Source of the DNA: an uncultured Lachnospiraceae bacterium | Lineage (GTDB): Bacteria > Bacillota_A > Clostridia > Lachnospirales > Lachnospiraceae | Length of the DNA stretch: 17,680 bases | Reading direction: 5' to 3' | Assembly (NCBI GenBank): GCA_910587495.1 | Contig: CAJUMT010000051.1 | Coordinates: forward strand, 529 to 18,208 | Shown here: positions 7,286 to 14,985 of the stretch, piece by piece | How the letters are laid out: each line of letters begins with the position of its first letter | Position numbering within the stretch: position 1 is the stretch's first letter | Notes under the pieces: generated by a model | Seen by the model: only the letters and a program-made list of their open reading frames with translations | What the model was told of the DNA's origin: nothing | Database searches by the model: none | Program-made: the position numbers and the translations under genes

Positions 7286-7290
7286 CCTCC
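7286..7290 (-). promoter_or_regulatory. ptuA ribosome binding site deciding the start
   Basis: GGAGG on the minus strand, eight bases before the GTG at 7277. The distance is ideal for initiation and argues against the ATG at 7367, which lies inside the upstream gene. The 53-base gap before the start contains TATACT- and TATAAT-like -10 boxes (7326-7321 and 7310-7305), but no good -35 box at the right distance, so a private promoter is possible but unproven. Confidence 0.65.
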
Positions 7291-7330
7291 ACATGTTCCC
7301 CTATATTATATTTTGGATATAGTATACCCC

Positions 7331-8032
7331 CTACACTTTCTGCTTTATTCTGTACTCTCTCTCCCATTTAAGCAGCTTTTTTTGCAGATCTGTACTTTCG
7401 TAATCTTCCTTGGTTCCTTCTTCCGCTTTTTTAGAAAGCTTTCTCGCCAGCTCCGCCTGGCGCTCCACCGCTTCGTCCATGCGATACTCGCAGGACATGT
7501 CAAAGCACCTGGCCGCTTCGTCAAACACAAACTGCCTGACATAGCAGACACCCAGATTATTCCACACATCCGCATAAAACGCCATCCCAAGGCGGGCATT
7601 CTGATGCATCCTTAGTATACGCCGATATTCCTCCATGGCCGCCCACTCATTTTGATTATTTAAAAGCTCGTCAGCCCGAAACTTTATTTTTTCCTGCTCC
7701 TTTAAAGCGGAAAACTTTTTCAGCCGGTCTTTCAGTTCTTCCAGTTCCCGCCCCCCGTACAGTCCGATCATCTCTTCTGTTAAAGATGCCAGTTTCTGAA
7801 AATTTGCCCCTGCAGCAATTTGTTTCTCAAGGCTGTCGGCAAGAAGCGGATCTCCTGCATCCTCTCTGATCCAACGGCACAGCTTTTCGTTAAAAAACGA
7901 ACGATCCACCAGATAGATATTATGGTACAAAAAATACGCCAGTTCTTCCAGACTGTACAGATTCAATCCTGCCTGCTCCACAAATAAAGGAGTTTTTGTT
8001 CGTTTGTATTTACACACCATAACCAGTCCCAT
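7331..8032 (-). CDS. TPR-like helical protein, last gene of the surface operon
   Basis: Predicted cytoplasmic protein of 233 residues. The N-terminus (MGLVMVCKYKRTKTPLFVE, then YSLEELAYFLYHNIYLVD) resembles a small protein I associate with DUF5717/DUF5716 loci. The middle is charged and helical, and one clear TPR-type helix pair is visible near 155-190: WNNLGVCYVRQFVFDEAARCF, then SCEYRMDEAVERQAELARKL. The C-terminal tail is strongly charged (Lys and Glu). The start at 8032 is chosen because GGAGGG (8043-8038) stands five bases before it. An ATG at 8053 directly abuts the stop of the surface-protein gene but has no such site. No catalytic motif is seen. It probably serves as an adaptor in a complex with its operon partners; this is inference from position and TPR content. 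Confidence 0.78.
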   Translation of the reverse strand: MGLVMVCKYKRTKTPLFVEQAGLNLYSLEELAYFLYHNIYLVDRSFFNEKLCRWIREDAGDPLLADSLEKQIAAGANFQKLASLTEEMIGLYGGRELEELKDRLKKFSALKEQEKIKFRADELLNNQNEWAAMEEYRRILRMHQNARLGMAFYADVWNNLGVCYVRQFVFDEAARCFDMSCEYRMDEAVERQAELARKLSKKAEEGTKEDYESTDLQKKLLKWEREYRIKQKV

Positions 8033-8053
8033 ATTATCCCTCCATTTCAGCAT

Positions 8054-11000
8054 TTATTTGACTTTTACAGAGTATTTTATGACTGTCGTTTTCTCATTGT
8101 CCGCCTGGCCTTTGAAGTGAACCTGGAAACGCAGATTATATTTTTTCCCTTTTACTGCTGTGCTTTTTTCCGGAAGGGTAAGCGTTCCTGAAGCTGCAAA
8201 ACTGTCATAGTTGTATGTAAAAATATTGGCTCCATTTAAAAGCCTAAGATCCATAAGCTCAGGCGCAGGCGCTCCTTTTAAAGACGAGGATATTTTCAAC
8301 TGTACACTGTTATATGCTCCCTTAAAGAAGGCCGCGCTTCGGGGTGACAGAGCAAGTTTTGGCTTTCCCTGCTTCAGCCTGATCCTAAGTTCTTTCGTTA
8401 TCACCTGCATGGTCTGGCCGTCTGCATTTTCAAGGACAGGCATCAATTTTATACTATATGGATATTTGGTAATCAGTGCCGCATCCTCCCTGGCATACAC
8501 GGACACCTGGCCGTTTACGGCTTTTGCATAAAACAGATGGGCATCCTTTCCCAGAAGCCGCACCTCTCCATCGGCAATAGTTCCATTTAACGCTTTTATT
8601 TTGGGCGTAATCGTCACAAAACTATTTGTTCTGTTCAATACATCTATCGTTCCTTTTGCAGACAGCCGTACAGCTTCGGCAAGATCCGTATTTACCACTT
8701 TTACTGTCAGCGGAGCTGATATAACATCTTTATTACCGGTCTGCGCAGTGACTTTAAATTTATAACTTCCCGGCATAACCGGACGATTATTCAATCTTGC
8801 AGTCACTTTATTTCCGGCTGTTTCAAAGACAATCCCTTCTTCTATGACCTCCTGCGTTTTTGCGTCCGCGCCTTCAACCATTATTTTTATATCCGACGAA
8901 AAAGCGTCTGCACCTTTCCACAGAATTTCCGTGGACGCAGCATCGTATGACGCGGCATTTGTATTCAAGGTCAAAGATGTATCCTGCAATTTTATAGAAG
9001 GACTCCCCAAGTTTACCTTTATATTACAGGGAAACCGGACAGCTTTTGTCCAACTGCTGCCTTTTAGTTCAATCTCCGCTTTCAGTTCCTCCGCATCCGT
9101 CAGTCCGGAACCATCCAGGAAAAGCCGGTCTCCTTCTTTGCTCAGACTACATCCGTCCGCATGCAGTAAACGGATACTCTCTACATCGGCAAGGTTTTGC
9201 CGCTTCTTACCGCAGTTTACTTCCAGCCACGCATAATACAACCCTGCTTTCGGATACAAAATTACCGTTTTATGGTTCAGGGACAGTTTCAGCTCTTTGG
9301 CGTCCGTTTTTACCGTATAACTGGCCGATACAGAACGATAGCCTTCAAACTTGACCGTAAGCCGCCCTTTTTTATTACAGGAAGCTGCCAGCCCATGATC
9401 TGTACGGGCACTTATGATATAATTGTTTTCTTCTCCTTTAGACAGCAGAAAATCGCAGCCTTCCAGCGTCAAATTCTCCACTTTTTCATCTGATACGACA
9501 GTCAGCTGCGGAGCACCCAGATCCTGATAAAAAAGCTTTGCTTTTCCGCTCTGTACAATCCTGTACTTTGGAGCCTGTTCTGTCACCTTGACTGTCAGCG
9601 GCAGCGTATATACTTTCCCTTCTACAACTGCGTCCACTTCTATTTTATAGGTTCCTGCCGTCGTACCTTCTTTTGCTTTCATAACATAACTATTCGCCTG
9701 TACACCCTGTGCAAGCGTAAAACTGTTGTCTGTTAATTTTACGGACTCCACCATGTATCCAGCATTCGGATAGATAAAGAAAGTAGTGCCTGTTGTCTGA
9801 AACAGGTTCACGGTGACTGTTTCCTCACTGATGTTCGGCGCAGGGTCCGTGACTTTAAGCCATATACTTTTACTGGTTTTGGCCGCGTCATTGGCTGTTA
9901 TCGTAATTTTTGCCATACCGGATGCTTTCATGACAATCGGCACCCGGAAGATCCCGGCAGATTCCTGTACGATTTTCCCGACCGCCGCGACTTTGGAGTC
10001 AGCGCTTTTAATCATAAGTCCTCCGGCGGATACAGCAACCCGGAAAAATCCTTCTTTATCTTCCAGCCTGCCTCTGTATTCTTCGTTTTCTTTGGCCGTC
10101 TCAAAATTTCCGGAAGTCTCTATTTTTACCCCCAAAGTCGCTGCGTCTGTCACAGTAATTGTCTGCTGTGCTTTAAAAGTCTTTTTACCAAGCGTAATCT
10201 CTGCTTTGACTACAGCCTTTCCTGCTCTTCCTGCTTTTAACACTGCAGAAGCGTCCGTCTTTCCTTCTACAGACAGAACCGACGGATCGCTGCTGCTAAA
10301 GACCAGCCGATCGACATACCTTAACATCACCTTTTCTGATCCGGTCATATTCCAACGGATCTGTACGTTTGAGATATCACCGGTTTTCATTCCCGGGCTG
10401 TCCGCCAAAATGGAAATGCCGGTTAATGCAGATATAGAAACAGGCAGAACTGTCCTGTAATCTGCATATCCCTCCTTATGGTATACCGCCGGAAATTCTT
10501 TCTTTGTTTCTCCGGCAAATGGCTGCAGAGCAGTATCGCCATATTCCCATTCCCAGCCTCTATACGCTGCAAGGCTTATATCCGACAGCTTCTCTTGTGT
10601 ATTGGTCAGCGCAAAAAGATGCTCTGCATCAGGATAAATGTCAGGCACTGCTGTTTCCTTCACTTCTACTATACATTTAGCCTCTGTCTTTCTGCCTGTT
10701 TCTTCTGATTGGCCACCTACAGACGCCGTGACTGCCGCCCTGCCTTTTGCCAGTCCCGTGACCAGGCCGTTTTCATCTACGGATACTACAGACGGCGCAT
10801 CAGAACTCCATACCAACTCCGCCTGCAATTCCGGCATGTACGGAGAAAAATATGCCTTCAACTGTTTTGTTTCCCCTGCCTCCAGCATACATGTTTCCAT
10901 ATTAAGGCTGACGGATACTTCCGAAACTTTAACCTTACAGCTTGCCGACTTTCCGTTATGCGCCGCAGCCGTAATAATGGCTTCCCCGTATGACAGGGCT

Positions 11001-13870
11001 GTCACCGTCCCTTTTGTATCCACAGAAGCCACCTCCGGATGGTCGCTTTCCCAGGTTACTGCAGGATTCGTAACATCCGCAGGCCTGACAAAGGCAGTCA
11101 AAGTCCGCGACTCGCCGGGCTGCATACGCATGACTGCCCGGTCCAGCGTAACCTTTGAAGCTTCCACAACACTTCCTGACAGAGCAAACAGATCCACTGT
11201 ATATTGAAGCGGCTGGTCGTTCCCGAACCTGTCCTTCAGTCCTGTGACGGATATCTCATACCTGGAGCCTGCTTTATACGTTATACTGCCTTTTTGAGGG
11301 CGGAATATAATACATGGCATACGGCCATAATTATCTTCCGATACAGACAAATAATTACTGTCCCAGCTGGAGGATGCCTTCTGGAACGTCCAGCTTTTAC
11401 CGCTGTTTGCATCCTTCATGGTTACTGTGATATCCTGCGCCTCTTCCAAGCGGTAATCATTGCCAAGGCTGATAGACCATGCATAATCAGTCCCCATAAA
11501 TTCAATCGGCATATTCCGCGCCGGCCACGCCACAAAATCAGAAATATATGTGCCTTCATGCCATTCCAACTCGCCGTTATCCAGCGCGTACATACTCAGA
11601 TAACGGCCTGTAACACCAAAACCCGTTGCCGACATCAAAGGATTTAGCACCCATCTGCGGTGTCCTGCCCGGTCGATATTCGACTTATCGCTGTCATTTA
11701 ACCATCCCCTGAGCATAGCGTCAGGAAGGTTAGAATAACCTGAACCCAGGTTGCTGCTGGAACACCCTATATACCCTTTCTGGAACAGGTCTTCGGGGAA
11801 ACCGGCTGGTTTGTCCGGGTAATGGGTCATTACATGATTGACCGCATTTACAAGCGTCCCCGCCTGGGCGTATTCTATATATGCCTCGTCTAATTCCACA
11901 TTATCTGGTACGCCTGCCGTATACCTGGCAAAATTCATCATCCTTAATACATTATCCAAAGTCTCATCCGACAAACGCCCCGGCGCATACGGCTCTTCCA
12001 GACTGGGCGTCTCTTTATAGGTGGTTTTTAAATCCTGGTTCCAAATCAGCTGTGCATACCTGGCCAGGATCTCCGCCCTGTCTGGAGTTTTTACAGATCT
12101 ATACTGCCTTTTTGCCGTATATGGCAGCCAGGAAGGGTTGCCCCGCAGAAAATAGGCGGGCATCCTGTCTTCTGTAATGGTATCAGACGTAATCTTATTG
12201 CCTGTAAAGTCCGCCTCAATCAATGCTGTCAGCCTGGAAAGATCGGGCAAAACTGCCAGTTCATTTTCAGACAAATCAATCTCTTTTAGTGCGCTCAGCC
12301 CTTCCAGCCCTTTGGCATCCTCTATGGCATGGCCATAAAGGGAAATGCTGGTAAGGCCGGACGCATACTGAATCCCTTCCAACGACTTTATAACGCCCGG
12401 CACTTCGGACGTCATGTTCCTTAATTGTGTCAGCTTTTCCAGCTTCGTGCCGGTGATCGGTTCACCATCGGCTATGCCTGCCTGGCGGCGGATATAGGCC
12501 CTGAATACCTCGTCAGGGAACTGGCTGTCCTCATAGACGGCCTGTTCTCCTGTGGAAACAGTAAACGGCTCCTCGTTGCTCCCATAACGCCTGCCAAACA
12601 ATTCATAATAATATTGGTACTCCGTATTTTCCGCCAGATCTTCGATCTGTATGCTGGCGCTGCCGGAATATATATTCGCGAAAGCATACTTCCAATCTTC
12701 TTCGCCCGACGCGCGGTAATAAAAATACAGGTGTATAGTTCCCCGATCAATCTCATTCCAGGGCGAAACCGCCGCCATGACGTTCATTGTGTTGATATTC
12801 CCTTTTACATCCACATGTACATCCGTATCCTCCCAGGGAATGGGCGACACCGTAAGTTCCTCCGAAACCACGCGTGTGGCCTGTCCTGGCGAGCCTGTAT
12901 AGACCGTCGCTTCCGCCTGGGCTTTCAGCATGTTTCCGTTTGTATACAACTCGGCATAATACTTCCCCGGAATCTCATCCATGCTGTCATCCGTCCTGAA
13001 TTGTATGCCTGGAGTCGTATATTCATCTGTACCGCCTTTTACATAGCGCAAATCAGTGCTTACCATATACTCCTGATCCGGGTTATCCACGTTCCAGATT
13101 ACTCTTACATTACAATACCCGGCGTCTTCTATCTGTAACCCATGGACGGATACCGCCGTAGACTCTGCCGCATTTTTCGTTTCAAACTGCATGGGCCGCG
13201 TCAGAAAATAATAAGTACTGCCAGAACGATATACAATACGGTAATAATAAGTAGTTTTGGGCGTAAGCCCCCCCTCTGCCTCAAGGCGGCCTGTCACCTC
13301 AGAAGATTCTTCCATATATTCAATTCTATAGCTCATCCTGGCACAGTAAAAATCTGTCCCCTGTATATCCGAATCCTCCACATAAGCCACGCCCGGGAAA
13401 AAACGGCTCGCGGCACTTTCATTATCCGTATACAAAATATACGGCTCAAAACCTTTATTGGAAATCATCAAAAAATCCGCATGATAGCTTCCCGGATCCA
13501 CCTGCACTTCCGTCAGAGTATACCCCTGCGTATCATCCGTCAGATATTCTTCTCCCCCCGTATCCGCCGCCTGTTCCCCATATTCATCCGCTATATTCGG
13601 CTCTTCTGGTTCTTGCGGTTCTTCGATTTCCTCCGGTTCTTCTGCCCCTTCTCCCTCTTCCGTAAGTACCGCCGTCCCGTCCCCTGAAAGCTCGTCCTCC
13701 TGCGATGTTCCCGCTAAAGAATCCTCCTCTTCCAAAAACTCTTCCGCCGCATGGTCCTGAACATCTTCCTCTATCTCATCCTGCTTAGACGCATACACGC
13801 ACAATCTTGTCTCTTCCACCGAAGCCACGAACAAAACAACCGCCAGTAATCCAGCCAAAATCCTTCTCAT
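8054..13870 (-). CDS. secreted multidomain surface protein: LRR, CAP domain, Ig-like domains
   Basis: About 1938 residues. A signal peptide (MRRILAGLLAVVLFVASVEETRLCVYAS) is followed by an acidic linker to about residue 110 with EEP/EPEEP repeats. Next come fibronectin/Ig-like beta regions (about 130-440), a leucine-rich-repeat stretch (about 485-562: LTSISLYGHAI, LKEIDLSENEL, LIEADFTGNKI) and a CAP/SCP-like domain (about 635-765: NVLRMMNFAR, SSNLGSG, SNIDRAGHRRWVLNPLM, TGFG). Two BIG2 domains (about 904-982 and 985-1072) precede further Ig-like modules and roughly six diverged beta repeats from about 1343 to the end. No sortase motif, C-terminal membrane helix or SLH domain is visible, so the attachment mode is unclear. 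The start at 13870 is favoured by GGGAG seven bases upstream; an ATG at 13894 overlaps the previous gene by 20 bases. Probably binds cell wall, host or other surface ligands. Confidence 0.9.
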   Translation of the reverse strand: MRRILAGLLAVVLFVASVEETRLCVYASKQDEIEEDVQDHAAEEFLEEEDSLAGTSQEDELSGDGTAVLTEEGEGAEEPEEIEEPQEPEEPNIADEYGEQAADTGGEEYLTDDTQGYTLTEVQVDPGSYHADFLMISNKGFEPYILYTDNESAASRFFPGVAYVEDSDIQGTDFYCARMSYRIEYMEESSEVTGRLEAEGGLTPKTTYYYRIVYRSGSTYYFLTRPMQFETKNAAESTAVSVHGLQIEDAGYCNVRVIWNVDNPDQEYMVSTDLRYVKGGTDEYTTPGIQFRTDDSMDEIPGKYYAELYTNGNMLKAQAEATVYTGSPGQATRVVSEELTVSPIPWEDTDVHVDVKGNINTMNVMAAVSPWNEIDRGTIHLYFYYRASGEEDWKYAFANIYSGSASIQIEDLAENTEYQYYYELFGRRYGSNEEPFTVSTGEQAVYEDSQFPDEVFRAYIRRQAGIADGEPITGTKLEKLTQLRNMTSEVPGVIKSLEGIQYASGLTSISLYGHAIEDAKGLEGLSALKEIDLSENELAVLPDLSRLTALIEADFTGNKITSDTITEDRMPAYFLRGNPSWLPYTAKRQYRSVKTPDRAEILARYAQLIWNQDLKTTYKETPSLEEPYAPGRLSDETLDNVLRMMNFARYTAGVPDNVELDEAYIEYAQAGTLVNAVNHVMTHYPDKPAGFPEDLFQKGYIGCSSSNLGSGYSNLPDAMLRGWLNDSDKSNIDRAGHRRWVLNPLMSATGFGVTGRYLSMYALDNGELEWHEGTYISDFVAWPARNMPIEFMGTDYAWSISLGNDYRLEEAQDITVTMKDANSGKSWTFQKASSSWDSNYLSVSEDNYGRMPCIIFRPQKGSITYKAGSRYEISVTGLKDRFGNDQPLQYTVDLFALSGSVVEASKVTLDRAVMRMQPGESRTLTAFVRPADVTNPAVTWESDHPEVASVDTKGTVTALSYGEAIITAAAHNGKSASCKVKVSEVSVSLNMETCMLEAGETKQLKAYFSPYMPELQAELVWSSDAPSVVSVDENGLVTGLAKGRAAVTASVGGQSEETGRKTEAKCIVEVKETAVPDIYPDAEHLFALTNTQEKLSDISLAAYRGWEWEYGDTALQPFAGETKKEFPAVYHKEGYADYRTVLPVSISALTGISILADSPGMKTGDISNVQIRWNMTGSEKVMLRYVDRLVFSSSDPSVLSVEGKTDASAVLKAGRAGKAVVKAEITLGKKTFKAQQTITVTDAATLGVKIETSGNFETAKENEEYRGRLEDKEGFFRVAVSAGGLMIKSADSKVAAVGKIVQESAGIFRVPIVMKASGMAKITITANDAAKTSKSIWLKVTDPAPNISEETVTVNLFQTTGTTFFIYPNAGYMVESVKLTDNSFTLAQGVQANSYVMKAKEGTTAGTYKIEVDAVVEGKVYTLPLTVKVTEQAPKYRIVQSGKAKLFYQDLGAPQLTVVSDEKVENLTLEGCDFLLSKGEENNYIISARTDHGLAASCNKKGRLTVKFEGYRSVSASYTVKTDAKELKLSLNHKTVILYPKAGLYYAWLEVNCGKKRQNLADVESIRLLHADGCSLSKEGDRLFLDGSGLTDAEELKAEIELKGSSWTKAVRFPCNIKVNLGSPSIKLQDTSLTLNTNAASYDAASTEILWKGADAFSSDIKIMVEGADAKTQEVIEEGIVFETAGNKVTARLNNRPVMPGSYKFKVTAQTGNKDVISAPLTVKVVNTDLAEAVRLSAKGTIDVLNRTNSFVTITPKIKALNGTIADGEVRLLGKDAHLFYAKAVNGQVSVYAREDAALITKYPYSIKLMPVLENADGQTMQVITKELRIRLKQGKPKLALSPRSAAFFKGAYNSVQLKISSSLKGAPAPELMDLRLLNGANIFTYNYDSFAASGTLTLPEKSTAVKGKKYNLRFQVHFKGQADNEKTTVIKYSVKVK

Positions 13871-13874
13871 TTTC

Positions 13875-14954
13875 TTACTCCCTTTCCTCCACATGAAACT
13901 TCTCTTCCCAGCAAATCTCTGCTCCCGGCCACATCTCTCCGAATCCTAAGTCCGTCACCTTCACTTCGCATTCTGTCGGATTCGCATACTGCACCTCTAC
14001 TTTCAGCCGGGTGACGCCTCCCGCCCTTTCAGGCAGATCTGTAAGCTTCAATCCTTCATACACAGGCTCCCCGCCCAGCATAGACCAGAATACAAACTCC
14101 ACCAGCGGATCTCCCACCAGCAGCACCTCGCACTCTCCTTTCGCTTCATGCCAACTGCACCCGGCGCTGATCAGTGTATGGACGCTTTCTTCCCCCTTTG
14201 AAAAACTCCGAATCCCCGTATTATACATAAGCGTCTGTTCGCTTAAAAACAGATAGCTCTTTTTGTCTTCCTGGTTTCCCGCCAGCACACAAGCCCCTCT
14301 GGCATGTATCTTCTCTCCCAAAAATACCCGGCGCCTGCGGCACAGCTCTTCCCTGCTCTTTTTGTACTCCTGCGCGTTCAAATCCGTCCCCGTCAAAAAT
14401 ACCGCTGAAACCGGTTTTTTACCAAAGCACGCTTTGACAGCGCCCAAAAGCCTGTCGTCCCTGTCTTCCCCTGCTTCCCCGATCTGCCAGATTTCTGGTT
14501 TTAAAGCCGACACCAGCATTGGGGCTGTCTTCTTATTCACCTGAAATCCTGACGCTTTTACTTCTTCACCCGCAAATTCCAGAAGCCATACCTGCTGCTG
14601 CCATATATCATTGGTCTGATGCATAATCAGGTGAGCAATGCTCTCTGGCGCGCTGATCATCTGTAACTGTTCCCTGGTAAATCCCGCTTCACAGGCATCT
14701 TTTGCATATGCCTCTATCGTCTCCGACGACAGATCCTGCAGCACAAGAACCACACGGATTCTCTCTTTTTTCCCATATTTTTTCAAGGCGGACAATATTT
14801 TCCGAAAACACGCTGTCCTCGTATCACATCCGCCAAAATCCAAAGGCAAAACCTGCGCTTCTTTCATCTGCGCGTCCTGATAGCAAACGCCGGGCGTCTC
14901 CTTTTGACAGTCAATGCCCACATACAGACTGCTGCCCTTATTTTCCGTATCCAT
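13875..14954 (-). CDS. DUF5716-type protein with a degenerate Hsp70/actin-like fold
   Basis: 359 residues from the ATG at 14954, which has AGGA eight bases before it; an ATG at 15032 would overlap the upstream gene by 47 bases and lacks a good site. The start YVGIDCQKETPG (residues 11-22) sits where Hsp70 proteins have GIDLGTT, but the phosphate-binding residues are gone. Later ISAPESIAHLI resembles the EPTAAAL region, VWLLEFAGEEVKASGFQV resembles the second phosphate strand, and AVFLTGTDL...CRRRRVFLGEKIHARGACVLA resembles the adenosine loop through GAA. The C-terminal part (from about 230) is a beta domain ending with TRLKVEVQYANPTECEV and VTDLGFGEMWP, the pattern I recall for DUF5716_C. ATP use is doubtful. 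Located between DUF5717 (31-base gap) and the secreted protein (4-base gap), so clearly co-transcribed. Function unknown. Confidence 0.8.
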   Translation of the reverse strand: MDTENKGSSLYVGIDCQKETPGVCYQDAQMKEAQVLPLDFGGCDTRTACFRKILSALKKYGKKERIRVVLVLQDLSSETIEAYAKDACEAGFTREQLQMISAPESIAHLIMHQTNDIWQQQVWLLEFAGEEVKASGFQVNKKTAPMLVSALKPEIWQIGEAGEDRDDRLLGAVKACFGKKPVSAVFLTGTDLNAQEYKKSREELCRRRRVFLGEKIHARGACVLAGNQEDKKSYLFLSEQTLMYNTGIRSFSKGEESVHTLISAGCSWHEAKGECEVLLVGDPLVEFVFWSMLGGEPVYEGLKLTDLPERAGGVTRLKVEVQYANPTECEVKVTDLGFGEMWPGAEICWEEKFHVEERE

Positions 14955-14985
14955 AGAGACTTTCCTTTCCTTATCCTGCAGCTTG

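Noticed and set aside
7301..7326. AT-rich inverted repeat CTATAT/ATATAG before ptuA as a terminator
   Set aside because: The stem has no G or C apart from its ends and no U-tract follows, so it would not terminate; it is better read as promoter-like AT-rich DNA.
5257..7330. Possible retron (PtuAB are effectors of some retrons)
   Set aside because: No reverse transcriptase gene is present and there is no space for an msr/msd RNA: the gaps are 53 and 31 bases to the next gene or promoter.
9813..13687. Long plus-strand open frames inside the surface-protein gene (for example 9813-10460 and 12425-13138)
   Set aside because: They mirror the codon structure of the 1938-codon minus-strand gene, lack ribosome sites and show no recognisable domain.
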